Notes: a model not told the origin generated them from the letters alone. Positions 7,889 through 15,969 are shown, counted from the stretch's first letter. The stretch: DNA of 34,753 nucleotides from Psychrobacillus sp. BL-248-WT-3 (GCF_012843435.1 NZ_JABAFC010000040.1:1-34753), one strand, 5' to 3'. Made by a program: numbers and translations.

Positions 7889-8386
7889 TTAATTTATTAG
7901 TTGATTTAAAATTAGTTCAAATACATCGTTTTGTGACATCTCATCAGTCAATATGATTTCTCCTCCAACACCAAGATAATCGTTTGGATTCCACCAGGCA
8001 CGTAGTGAGTCTTCTCCAAATTCGAACTTTTTTGTTCGAGAGTTGTGACGTTTGACAGTTTCCTCAAAGGATAAATCAAAATAATAGGTAAATGTATTTA
8101 AGTTATAGAATTGAATTAGATTGTTCAACATCTCTCCATATCGATTTTTACTCAAGATTCCCTCTACAATAACATATTCGCATTTATCTTTACCGTATTC
8201 AGCAATTTGGCGAATTAAATCCATGGAAAGGTTCCCTTCCCTATCTTGAACCATTAACATATCACGACGCACCATATCTTGAGACACCAACAACGTTCCA
8301 CTCCCTAAATGATTTTGAAGACTCTTCGCAGTTGTAGTTTTCCCACTTCCCGAGTTTCCTCGTAAGATAATTAGCTTAGATACCAT
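7889..8386 (-). CDS. P-loop kinase-like protein (AAA_33/zeta-like)
   Basis: 165 aa. A Walker A loop, GNSGSGKTTTA (residues 10-20), is followed by SQDMVRRDML, an Asp-Arg pair at the usual acceptor-binding site, and then VIVEGIL in the second-strand position and RHNSRTK as a possible lid. This is the layout of small nucleotide-dependent kinases that phosphorylate small molecules or, in zeta toxins, a UDP-sugar. The ATG at 8386 follows GGGGGG. It lies within the immunity array but is not an immunity protein by fold. It may be an ordinary metabolic kinase, a resistance-type phosphotransferase, or part of a toxin system. The substrate is unknown. Confidence 0.85.
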   Translation of the reverse strand: MVSKLIILRGNSGSGKTTTAKSLQNHLGSGTLLVSQDMVRRDMLMVQDREGNLSMDLIRQIAEYGKDKCEYVIVEGILSKNRYGEMLNNLIQFYNLNTFTYYFDLSFEETVKRHNSRTKKFEFGEDSLRAWWNPNDYLGVGGEIILTDEMSQNDVFELILNQLIN

Positions 8387-8497
8387 CTTTCCCCCCTCAC
8401 CTCGCGTTTCTGGTCTAGTATCCTCATCTTATATTAGTTATTTATACTCCAGTCTCGACAGTTTTCATTTTAGAAATAATATTAATTGAAGTTACTT

Positions 8498-8848
8498 TTA
8501 TAATTCATATTTTTTAGCAATTTTATCAAGATACACTTCTAAAATTTCTCTGTTACTTGGAAAAACAGAAATATATAGTTTGCATGCTAACTTAAGATAA
8601 TATAAAAAATCGGAATACCTTAATATTAATTCTTCATCATGCAAAGAAAACATAACACCTTCAAATTTTTCTTCATCATCTTCAAGGTCATTAGGAAACG
8701 TACAATCAACAACATTAATTCCAGTACCTATACCTAAAGACATTTGTTCAACTGTTCTAACAAAATCTGTATCAGATATAGCATTAAAAAATGCAATTAC
8801 TACGAAATGATTTTTTTCCAACATAATTTTCTCATTTAAATTTTTCAA
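8498..8848 (-). CDS. CdiI-type ribonuclease-toxin immunity protein
   Basis: About 116 aa from TTG 8848 (LKNLNEKIMLEKNHF), chosen because AGGAG lies 11 bases upstream; an earlier TTG at 8887 is possible. Key patterns: FNAISDTDFVRTVEQMSLGIG, a CTFPNDLEDDEEKFEGV segment, and DEELILRYSDFLYYLKLAC. Together these fit the family annotated as ribonuclease toxin immunity protein CdiI. It is strongly acidic in the centre, as expected of a protein that plugs a basic RNase active site. No partner toxin is found nearby apart from the decayed fragment at 9.5-9.8 kb. Confidence 0.75.
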   Translation of the reverse strand: MKNLNEKIMLEKNHFVVIAFFNAISDTDFVRTVEQMSLGIGTGINVVDCTFPNDLEDDEEKFEGVMFSLHDEELILRYSDFLYYLKLACKLYISVFPSNREILEVYLDKIAKKYEL

Positions 8849-9014
8849 TCGGCTTTTAACTCCTCTATTAATAAATAGACTGATCAACCTACTGTTCTAA
8901 CATATCAAATATTTTTATATTTAAGTTTCAGTAGTCATCATAATTGTATTATTCATTATAATTTTAGTTCTTTTCAGATTGTGAAGTTACTAGAACTAAT
9001 AGCTATTTAGTTGT

Positions 9015-9402
9015 TCAAATTAGATATAAGCTACGTTTCACTTTTTCAAGTAAAACTATTAACTCTTTATTACCTGGATAATTATTCGCTTCTTTTTTAA
9101 CGTTTTCGTCCAAATAATTATAAAATGTTTTAAAATCCATATATGCTATTTGATCAATTTCAACTGCTGGGTAACCTAATTCTATTAACACATGATTTTC
9201 ATCTAGAGCCCTAGGTAATTGGTGCTTATCGTATTCATCTAAATCAGAATGAAAAAAAACAAATTTCTTGCCCATAACCTTCTCTTAAGGCAAAGCTTTC
9301 TAATGCCTTTTCTAAGTATTTTCCATTTATGAAATCAAAATATGTTCGCATCAATTTATCTAAATCTGCTTTACTTTCTTTGATATGGTATTCTCGACTC
9401 AT
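9015..9402 (-). pseudogene. Immunity-like gene split by a frameshift in an A8/T8 run
   Basis: The ATG at 9402 (MSREYHIKESKADLDKL), with GGAG 7 bases upstream, reads 52 codons to a TGA at 9244-9246. The second half (FVFFHSDLDEYDKHQLPRAL to the TAA at 9015) is in another frame and has no good ribosome site of its own at ATG 9275. Deleting one base from the run of eight A (9252-9259, plus strand) fuses them through EICFFHSDLDEYDKH into one protein of roughly 128 aa. This is either a real frameshift, phase-variation-like slippage, or a sequencing error. I do not recognise the family. It lies directly downstream of a decayed toxin-like fragment and may have been its immunity gene. Confidence 0.7.
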
Positions 9403-9511
9403 TTTCATACTCCAATCAAATCATATTTTTAGTTAATGAATAATTGGGAAAAGGTTTTGTTTGTTTGCCAGGTTTAATAAATTTTTTATTAAAATTCAGG
9501 ATAGAAAGATG

Positions 9512-9793
9512 TTACGTATCCACAATACCTTCCCAATCTCTTCCCTAGGTTCCTTTTGAAAGAGAATTGTTAGATGCCTCTTCACCCTACATAAAATCTC
9601 GTTCATATATATCATCTGAATCAAAGATAATTTTCACATATTTCTTTGTCTTCCACCCCGTTATTTATCCTGTATTCCCATCAAAAACGGAATTCGGCAA
9701 ATGACTTGTTCTACCCCAGAAGTTGGTATATGTTCCTCCACATTTATTTAAACACTTCACATGCCACGTAGCATTCCTAGGTATTTTATCTGC
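9512..9793 (-). pseudogene. Decayed protein fragment, possibly a toxin C-terminal tip
   Basis: One minus-strand frame reads like protein for 94 codons: ADKIPRNATWHVKCLNKCGG, TYTNFWGRTSHLPNSVFDGN, GWKTKKYVKIIFDSDDIYER and GRDWEGIVDT. It is broken by TAA and two TAG codons and has no start. The Trp/Cys/Lys content and the sharp end (TAA 9512-9514) just before a small immunity-like gene resemble the C-terminal domain of a polymorphic toxin. The N-terminal LXG part is absent. Family unknown; the toxin identity is inference from position. Confidence 0.5.
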
Positions 9794-9951
9794 TAACGTC
9801 TATGCTAACTTTTTAAGTGTTTGTATCATGAAATATATATAAATGAATATATTGGTAACAAAGGGAATAAATAAGTGACTATAGTTTCTAATTTTATATA
9901 TACTTCCTTCTGGAAATCTAATAAAATAGCAACAGAAGGAGAGAAAAATCT

Positions 9952-10767
9952 ATGAAAAAATTCCTATTAATTCCCATTGTTTTTACATTTATACTATTAG
10001 GTGCATGTAGTTCCGAGGATGATACAAAACCTGCTAAAGATACAAATACTTCCAGTAAAACAATTGAAGAAAATGACATTGCTAAATTATATACTACACC
10101 TAAAGAATTTAAAGGTTATAACTATAATTTTGTAGGCCAAGTATTCACCACACCAGAAAAGGATAATAAAGGTGTGTATCTTCAAGTGTATGCAGATTCT
10201 AAAAATTACGAATATAATACATTAGTATCGTATGAAGATCCAAATTTTAAAGTAGCTGATGGAGACTATGTTAAAGTAAGTGGTGTGATTGAAGATGAAT
10301 TTGAGGGTGAAAATATGCTTGGGGGTGTAGTAACTGCGCCTGTTATGAGAGCAACGTCACTTGAAGTATTAAGTTATGAAGAGGCAGTAGCACCAGCTAT
10401 ATCTAGTTTAAATACTGGGGATACTATTGATCAAAACGGATTCGTTGTGCAAGTCGAAAAGATTGAATTTGCTGAGCCCCACACTCGTTTATTTGTAACA
10501 GTTACTAATAACACAAATGACAATATTTCTTTTTACAGTCATAGTATAAAACTTATTTCTAATGGGACTCAATATGAGGAAGAAACAGATTACGATGCTG
10601 ACTTCCCTGATCTACAATCAGATATACTCCCTGGTATAACTACAAGCGGAGTTATCACATTCCCATCAATGGACTCTTCCATTACTGAATTACAAGTACA
10701 TGCTGAAGGTTATAGCGATAATTATGACGTTGATATTAAGCCGTTTGTATTTACTATTACAAAATAA
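9952..10767 (+). CDS. Secreted lipoprotein with DUF4352-like domain
   Basis: 271 aa. A lipoprotein signal peptide ends in the lipobox LGAC (lipidated Cys19), followed by a Lys/Thr/Ser-rich linker. Residues about 40-140 look like an OB-fold-type beta domain (YNFVGQVFTTPEKDN, DYVKVSGVIEDEFEG), and about 150-271 resembles DUF4352 (VVQVEKIEFAEPHTRLFVTV, PGITTSGVITFP). It would sit on the outer face of the cell membrane. The start is well marked: AGAAGGAGAG 8 bases before ATG. It is monocistronic with a strong terminator. Substrate and role are unknown. It is rightward, against the immunity array, and marks the island's edge. Confidence 0.85.
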   Translation: MKKFLLIPIVFTFILLGACSSEDDTKPAKDTNTSSKTIEENDIAKLYTTPKEFKGYNYNFVGQVFTTPEKDNKGVYLQVYADSKNYEYNTLVSYEDPNFKVADGDYVKVSGVIEDEFEGENMLGGVVTAPVMRATSLEVLSYEEAVAPAISSLNTGDTIDQNGFVVQVEKIEFAEPHTRLFVTVTNNTNDNISFYSHSIKLISNGTQYEEETDYDADFPDLQSDILPGITTSGVITFPSMDSSITELQVHAEGYSDNYDVDIKPFVFTITK

Positions 10768-10770
10768 AAA

Positions 10771-10806
10771 AAGAAACCACCTTCCGTCACTGGTTGGTGG
10801 TTTCTT
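10771..10806 (+). terminator. Rho-independent terminator of the lipoprotein gene
   Basis: A perfect 11-bp stem AAGAAACCACC / GGTGGTTTCTT begins 4 bases after the stop codon and ends in a short T-rich tract. Confidence 0.9.
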
Positions 10807-11132
10807 TATATCTAATTAAGAAAAAAAGAAGGAGGTAGAAATACTCACACTGTGTCAAAAGTTTATTCACACAACTACTATATTAACCTAATGCTAAGAA
10901 TTACGTTGCCAAATCATAAATTTCTTGCGCAAGACTACCAATAATTATTTATGACCTGCTATAAAATCATTACTCGTCATACTTTTATCCCTTATACGAC
11001 AAAGCATCTCTATAATGTTTTTGGCTTGCTCAATGTTTCTTATATATTGTGCAAACGGGTCTGACAATAGTCTACTAAGTACTCTCTTGAGTTAATAATC
11101 GTTTGTACATTTCGATAGAAGAGCTACCCGTA
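10807..11132. other. Intergenic stretch with a possible 48-codon gene remnant
   Basis: No intact gene. On the minus strand, from about 11092 to a TAA at 10945-10947, a frame reads protein-like (LLSDPFAQYIRNIEQAKNII, MTSNDFIAGHK) but has no start codon. I do not recognise it; it may be the tail of a decayed gene. Confidence 0.35.
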
Positions 11133-11582
11133 TTAAGTCCAACTGTTGGAAATCAATGGATTCTGTTGTTTAATCTCTTTTATCGATAAATGGACCCTAT
11201 AATTCCCATATTCCAGAATTTTATCTAGAAAAAGATTTAATTGCTCTTGAGAGCTAACCTTTACTTTTAAATGATAACAGCCCTCCCCCGATACGCGGTG
11301 GACTTCCACTACCTCATCTCGATCATTCATCACTTGGATGAACGAATCATGGTTTGTAGTTATCATGTATATGATGATAAATGCTGTATAAGTGAGCCCT
11401 AATTTCTTTTCGTCAACTGTTAGAGAGTAGTTTTTAATTACACCGCTTTCCTCCAGTTTCTTTATACGATTGCCTACTGCTTGCCCAGTCATGTGAATTT
11501 GTTCACCTAGGTCTTTCAATTGAATACGTGAATTTTCGGATAACATCCGAAGAATCTGAAAATCTATATTATCAAGTTCCAT
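11133..11582 (-). CDS. Lrp/AsnC-family transcription regulator
   Basis: 149 aa, full length for the family. An N-terminal winged helix-turn-helix (residues 1-60: NIDFQILRMLSENSRIQLK, MTGQAVGNRIKKLEESG) is followed by a RAM ligand-binding domain (about 65-140: TAFIIIYMITT, VHRVSGEGCYHLKVKV). Such proteins form octameric discs that sense amino acids or related metabolites. The start follows AAAGGA. It is divergent from the isochorismatase-fold gene with a 121-bp gap, so that gene is a likely target, and autoregulation is usual. The LrpC/YezC type is closest by general look. The effector is unknown. Confidence 0.9.
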   Translation of the reverse strand: MELDNIDFQILRMLSENSRIQLKDLGEQIHMTGQAVGNRIKKLEESGVIKNYSLTVDEKKLGLTYTAFIIIYMITTNHDSFIQVMNDRDEVVEVHRVSGEGCYHLKVKVSSQEQLNLFLDKILEYGNYRVHLSIKEIKQQNPLISNSWT

Positions 11583-11703
11583 ATTAAATTCCTTTCACAA
11601 TGAAATTTTTTGAGATGAAAGTGTTTCGTCAACCTATCGATAAAAAACCGTATGGGATTTATGATTATAGTGTAACAAAATACTTCTGATGAGGTGGAGA
11701 ATA

Positions 11704-12255
11704 ATGAACACAGCTCTAATTATTGTAGATATTCAAAATGACTATTTCCCAAATGGTAAGATGGAATTAAGTAACCCGGAAAAAGCGGCTGCAAATGCTG
11801 TGAAAGTACTTGAATGGTTTAGACAGAATCACAAAGATAACATTTTCCATGTTCAGCATATCGCAGCGGATCTAGCATTAGGATTCTTCCTTCCGAATAC
11901 GGTGGGGGCAGAAATACACGAAACTATTCAACCATTAGAAACTGAAAGCATAATCATCAAACATTTCGCAAACAGCTTTTTACAAACTGAATTAGAAAGC
12001 AAATTGAAAGAAAAAGGAATAACTAAGCTAGTGGTTGCGGGTATGATGACACATATGTGTATTGATGCTACTGTCAGAGCAGCAGTAGATCTTGGCTATG
12101 AAGTTTCACTTATTGAAGATGCATGTGCAACTCGTGAACTAACGTACCAAGATAAAGTAGTGCCAGCACAACAAGTCCATTTTTCGTTTGTCAGCGCACT
12201 TCATGGTATGTATGCCAATGTAATCTCGGCCGACGAATACTTGGAACAAAACTAA
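11704..12255 (+). CDS. Isochorismatase-fold cysteine hydrolase
   Basis: 183 aa from ATG 11704 (MNTALIIVDIQNDYF). The ATG 15 bases upstream (11689) overlaps the AGGTGGAG ribosome site and is rejected. The catalytic triad is visible: Asp9 (VDIQNDY), Lys86 (IIKHFANSF) and Cys119 (THMCIDATVRAA), together with the cis-peptide segment VAGMMTHMC. The family hydrolyses isochorismate, nicotinamide, ureidoacrylate or other carbamoyl/amide compounds, and sequence alone does not settle which. It is divergent from an Lrp-type regulator that may control it. A perfect terminator follows. Confidence 0.92.
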   Translation: MNTALIIVDIQNDYFPNGKMELSNPEKAAANAVKVLEWFRQNHKDNIFHVQHIAADLALGFFLPNTVGAEIHETIQPLETESIIIKHFANSFLQTELESKLKEKGITKLVVAGMMTHMCIDATVRAAVDLGYEVSLIEDACATRELTYQDKVVPAQQVHFSFVSALHGMYANVISADEYLEQN

Positions 12256-12283
12256 CAAAGTCTTAAAAGCATATAATTCAAGT

Positions 12284-12321
12284 AAAAGGGAGATTGTTTT
12301 TTAAAAAACAATCTCCCTTTT
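12284..12321. terminator. Bidirectional terminator between convergent genes
   Basis: A perfect 19-bp inverted repeat (AAAAGGGAGATTGTTTTTT / its complement) with T runs on both sides. It sits between the convergent hydrolase gene (ends 12255) and nuclease lipoprotein gene (ends 12367), and probably serves both. Confidence 0.9.
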
Positions 12322-12366
12322 CATATGTCGTAAATTCTCATCATTTTTCCGTTTTGGTCTAAGAGC

Positions 12367-13311
12367 TTACTCCCCTACCATACCGTCCTTATCATTATCA
12401 TGCATGTATGGGTATAACCAATGATCACTCGTAATTGGCATACTAAAACCTGCTGCTTTTGCTTCTTTAATCGTCACCTGACCATTACCGTTTGTATCCA
12501 CACTGGAAATATCTTCTTTAGTGTTTGAACTAGTAGGAGCAGGAGGCTTATTACCCGTTAAACCGAGGGATGCATTTACTTCATCAGGGTTAACGTTGTC
12601 AAATGTATCAACGATTTTGTTACCCATTATCGTATAAGTATACTGATAACTGGAAGGGATCTGTGTTTCGGTGTTTGGATAAGTGATAATTGCTTCAAAA
12701 TTAGTAGCACCACCAGCCTTACGAATGGCATCTTCCATATATGCTTGATCACCATGTCGATTAAGCGTACTTTCTTGTGGGGTAATATTATACGCATTGG
12801 ATACCCCGCCGAGAGAATCCGCAATGATATGTCCTTCATCTAAAAATTCACTTTCAACACCCGGCACCTTTGCCTCATCAGAGTAGTATCTGCCAGAAGA
12901 TAATACAGGCTCCGCACTGTCATCTTGTAGGGTAATTTCTTCAGCAATAACACGTACTAGTTGCCCATGTTCATTCGTAAATGCCCAGTATTCACGTTCC
13001 CCGTAACCAATGTCTACGACTACGTTAGATTCACGATATCCGGATAAATCTCCCCCATCCACTTCGATCAGTTTGTAGCCTGAGAATAGATCCTCTTTTG
13101 GTTGTGTTGGTATTTCTTCAATTACCGGTTCCGGTTCTTCCACAACAGGAGGGAGCGATTCTTCTTTTTCACTAGTTATATTTGATTCTGTGGGTACTTC
13201 TTCTTGAGGAATTGTTTCTACATCTGGAATGGCTGCGTCCTCTTCGTCGGTACAACCAAACATGAAGATGGCCGTTAAAAGTATAATTAAATATTTCATT
13301 TTCTCTTTCAT
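12367..13311 (-). CDS. Lipoprotein DNA/RNA non-specific nuclease with calcium-binding-like tail
   Basis: 314 aa. A signal peptide ends in a lipobox-like FMFGC (Cys20). A Pro/Glu-rich linker covers residues 22-75. A nuclease domain of the NucA/Endonuclease_NS_2 kind covers about 80-235, with DEGHIIADSLGG (candidate catalytic His161) and NITPQESTLNRHG (metal-binding Asn). A C-terminal segment carries two EF-like loops, DTNGNGQVTIKE and DNDKDGMVGE. The second resembles an Excalibur motif but has Gly where the conserved Cys is expected. The canonical DRGH reads DEGH. The enzyme should degrade nucleic acids outside the membrane. The ATG at 13311 follows AGGAG at 9 bases. Confidence 0.88.
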   Translation of the reverse strand: MKEKMKYLIILLTAIFMFGCTDEEDAAIPDVETIPQEEVPTESNITSEKEESLPPVVEEPEPVIEEIPTQPKEDLFSGYKLIEVDGGDLSGYRESNVVVDIGYGEREYWAFTNEHGQLVRVIAEEITLQDDSAEPVLSSGRYYSDEAKVPGVESEFLDEGHIIADSLGGVSNAYNITPQESTLNRHGDQAYMEDAIRKAGGATNFEAIITYPNTETQIPSSYQYTYTIMGNKIVDTFDNVNPDEVNASLGLTGNKPPAPTSSNTKEDISSVDTNGNGQVTIKEAKAAGFSMPITSDHWLYPYMHDNDKDGMVGE

Positions 13312-13498
13312 TTATGGATTCTCCTATATTAGTATCATATTGTTCATTTTAAGAAATTTTCGAACTAATATAGACTAACATGATTGATAGCCTATTGATA
13401 ATAGTAAATTTAAAGATTTACTATATTTCATCAGAGAGTTTGTCTGAAATGTGCAGGTTCCCATTAAAGTAATGATAGTACGACGCATATATGAAAAA

Positions 13499-13525
13499 GT
13501 TTCTTACTCAATAAGGTAAGAAACT
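13499..13525 (-). terminator. Terminator of the SF0329-family gene
   Basis: A 10-bp stem AGTTTCTTAC / GTAAGAAACT whose minus-strand copy is followed by TTTTTC. It lies 58 bases past the stop codon at 13584. Confidence 0.85.
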
Positions 13526-13583
13526 CTTCATGTAAGCATATTTTTCTATAGTTTGGTTTATACCATTTAGCTTTTATTTATTA

Positions 13584-14153
13584 TTACAACGTACTAAGCC
13601 GCAGCTCATAAAAATACTGCACAATTGGATGTTTTAACTTCATCTTCTCTGACATGTTTAAAATTCGTTTTTTGCCAAGTCGTCTGTCCACCAAAGCAAG
13701 AACATTCAATAATATATCCTTACTCTCTAGGCTTTCCTCTATAGAGGTGGATAAAAAATGATTGGCTACCACTACAAAATTTGATTTGCTTAATGAGGAT
13801 TGTGCTGACATAAGCTCCTTTGCATATTCCGATAATTTTCTACTCCTAGCAATTACTTGTAGACGATCATCCGGAACTTTACCGTTACTTTCTTTTTTTA
13901 CTGTTTCTATTTCCTCCACGCTAACAGGTATTTGGATAATTGAATCATTTTTAATTTCCTGCTCTGTCATATACCATTTGATTATGTTAGTTTTATCACT
14001 CATATTCATTACATTCTTTCTATCTACCGTAATATAACAAGTTCCTGATTTGTCAGATAAATAACGGTAGCTACTAGCACTGTATTCAACCCTTCCATAT
14101 AATGCAGGACAGAGATAACTCTCTAAATTTTTCTTCAATTTACTCCAGCTCAT
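13584..14153 (-). CDS. SF0329-family protein of unknown function
   Basis: 189 aa from ATG 14153 (MSWSKLKKNLESYLCP). AAGGAGG lies just upstream of this ATG, so the longer open frame to 14228 is not used. The sequence follows the SF0329 family over its whole length: CPALYGRVEYSASSYRY, TCYITVDRKNVMNMSDKT, IKWYMTEQEIKND, STSIEESLESKDILLNVL, and a C-terminal RILNMSEKMKLKHP. No catalytic motif or membrane segment is apparent; it is probably a soluble cytoplasmic protein. It is monocistronic with its own terminator. The function of the family is not established, to my knowledge. Confidence 0.88.
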   Translation of the reverse strand: MSWSKLKKNLESYLCPALYGRVEYSASSYRYLSDKSGTCYITVDRKNVMNMSDKTNIIKWYMTEQEIKNDSIIQIPVSVEEIETVKKESNGKVPDDRLQVIARSRKLSEYAKELMSAQSSLSKSNFVVVANHFLSTSIEESLESKDILLNVLALVDRRLGKKRILNMSEKMKLKHPIVQYFYELRLSTL

Positions 14154-14336
14154 GTGATCCTCCTTCATCTTTAAAGTATAAATTTTTATCGAGGCATTAG
14201 TTTTATTATTTATAATACAATAACACATTCCTAACTAATACAAGATTTAAGTGTGATTAGCATTCGTAAGGTACGGATAGTAGTGTGTGGGCACAATATT
14301 TATAGCAAGGTTTCTAAGTTATTTATGAGATAAAAA

Positions 14337-14367
14337 AGACATAGATTAGCTGAACTAACCTACGTCT
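14337..14367 (-). terminator. Terminator of the purine permease gene
   Basis: On the minus strand, a 13-bp stem (AGACGTAGGTTAG / CTAATCTATGTCT, with G-U pairs) is followed by six T. In the other orientation the G-U pairs become A-C mismatches, so it is directional. Confidence 0.88.
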
Positions 14368-14435
14368 CTTATAGTTTACTCTCATTAATTTAATTACCCT
14401 AATGCTGTATTCTTCACAGAGCTTTGGTTCTCTTC

Positions 14436-15731
14436 CTATACGATAAAAGCAAAGTATAAAATGAATAACAAGCAAAGTACATACATAATTGGATGAACTT
14501 CTTTATAGCGCTTTTGTGCGACTAGACATATTGGATATAGAATAAAACCTAATCCAATCCCGATTGCCACACTTGATGTAAGAGGCATCATAATAATTGT
14601 TAAAAACGATGGAATGACAATTTCTAATTTAGACCAGTTTATTTTACTGATCTCCATGGCCATTAGGGCACCTACAATGATTAATGCAGCTGCTGTTACT
14701 TCGACTGAAATAACGGCAACCAGTGGTGAAAAGAATAACGCAATGACAAAACAAGCTGCTATAACGACAGACGTAAAGCCTGTTCTTCCCCCGACAGCTA
14801 TACCAGCGGAAGATTCCACACTCGTAGCAGGCGTCGATGTACCTAAAATAGCGCCAATTGCACCAGCAGAAGAATCCGCAAGTAAACCTTTTCCGATATC
14901 TGGAATTGTATTACCCTTCATCATTCCTGCCTGACTAGTAAGTGCAATAAGTGCACCAGCTGTATCAAAAAAGGCAACGATTAAAAATGTGAAAATAACT
15001 GTCAGTATCTCTGGTGTAAAAATCTCATCTAAATGATAAAACACAACACCAAATGTTGGCTCAATACTTGGTATACTTCCAATGATTGATGAGGGAACTT
15101 TAATTAATCCAAAAATCATACCAATAATCGTTGTAATGACCATTCCGTAAAAAATGCCGCCCTTTATTCCACGAACTAACATAACGATCGTTAGAATTAG
15201 GCCAATGATGGCTAATACGGTCATCGGTGAAGTTAAATCACCGATGGAAACAAATGTATCTGGATTGCCAGTAATAATTCCTCCATTTTTTAAACCAATA
15301 AATGTGATGAAGAATCCAATTCCAGAAGCAATCGCATATTTTAAATCCAAAGGAATGATATTAATAATTTTTTCTCGGATTTTCATTAAACTTAATAGCA
15401 TAAAAATGATTCCTGCAACAAAGACACCTGTCAAAGCGACTTGCCATTCTACTCCCATTCCAATACAGACAGAAAAAGTAAAAAATGAATTCAAACCCAT
15501 ACTCGGTGCAATTGCGATTGGATAGTTAGCAAGTAGACCAATAAGTAGTGATCCAATGATTGCAGTAAGAGCCGTAGCCGTGAATACAGCCCCACTATCC
15601 ATCCCAGATTGACTTAGAATAATTGGATTCACGACTAATATGTAAGCGATCGATAGGAAGGTCGTTATCCCTGCGAGTGATTCCTGCTTATAGGAAGTGT
15701 TCCGTTCTGTGAATTTAAAAAAGTTTCTCAT
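14436..15731 (-). CDS. pbuG: Guanine/hypoxanthine permease, NCS2 (AzgA/PbuG) family
   Basis: 431 aa with about 12-14 hydrophobic segments, full length. AzgA-type signatures: SYKQESLAGITTFLSIAY at the N-terminus, APSMGLNSFF in segment 3, FFDTAGAL, and VESSAGIAVGGRTG in the substrate-binding region. It imports purine bases with protons. A purine-riboswitch aptamer and intrinsic terminator lie in its leader, with a consensus promoter further up, so expression should fall when guanine or hypoxanthine is plentiful. The ATG follows AGGAGAT. PbuG is the likely orthologue; the close paralogue PbuO cannot be excluded. Confidence 0.93.
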   Translation of the reverse strand: MRNFFKFTERNTSYKQESLAGITTFLSIAYILVVNPIILSQSGMDSGAVFTATALTAIIGSLLIGLLANYPIAIAPSMGLNSFFTFSVCIGMGVEWQVALTGVFVAGIIFMLLSLMKIREKIINIIPLDLKYAIASGIGFFITFIGLKNGGIITGNPDTFVSIGDLTSPMTVLAIIGLILTIVMLVRGIKGGIFYGMVITTIIGMIFGLIKVPSSIIGSIPSIEPTFGVVFYHLDEIFTPEILTVIFTFLIVAFFDTAGALIALTSQAGMMKGNTIPDIGKGLLADSSAGAIGAILGTSTPATSVESSAGIAVGGRTGFTSVVIAACFVIALFFSPLVAVISVEVTAAALIIVGALMAMEISKINWSKLEIVIPSFLTIIMMPLTSSVAIGIGLGFILYPICLVAQKRYKEVHPIMYVLCLLFILYFAFIV

Positions 15732-15826
15732 GTTGTAATCTCCTATTTCCTATAATTAAAGAGTGAAAGGGAATGACTTAGAAGTTAGTTTTCCAACCAA
15801 TTCATTTTATTATCCATTTGATATAA

Positions 15827-15860
15827 AAAAAGCTTTGACCACTATTAGGTCAAAGCTTTT
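15827..15860 (-). terminator. Riboswitch-controlled terminator in the pbuG leader
   Basis: On the minus strand, AAAAGCTTTGACC-TAATAGT-GGTCAAAGCTTTTT is followed by more T. It lies between the purine aptamer and the pbuG ribosome site, where an expression platform is expected. Confidence 0.92.
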
Positions 15861-15900
15861 CTACAAAAAATGGAATAAAAAACATCATTAATTTCCCATT

Positions 15901-15969
15901 CCTTGTAGACAAGCTATTTACTGGTAGCTAGTAGAAACTTTCAAGCCGTATTCTTGAAATTATACAAGG
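15901..15969 (-). promoter_or_regulatory. Purine (guanine-type) riboswitch aptamer
   Basis: Minus-strand reading: P1 is CCTTGTA paired with TACAAGG. Conserved elements follow in order: TATAAT, stem P2 (TTTCAAG/CTTGAAA) with loop AATACGG, the junction AGTTTCTAC, stem P3 (AGCTA/TAGCT) with loop CCAGTAAA, then TGTCTAC. The pyrimidine that pairs with the ligand, aligned to C74 of the xpt aptamer, is C, which predicts guanine/hypoxanthine rather than adenine. The P3 loop is one base longer than the usual CCGTAAA. It controls the permease gene downstream. Confidence 0.93.

Noticed and set aside
12627-12839. Minus-strand frame inside the nuclease lipoprotein gene
   Set aside because: It is another frame of the same strand within a domain-supported gene, without its own ribosome site.
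14614-15525. Plus-strand frames opposite pbuG
   Set aside because: Antisense shadows; the minus strand encodes a complete permease.
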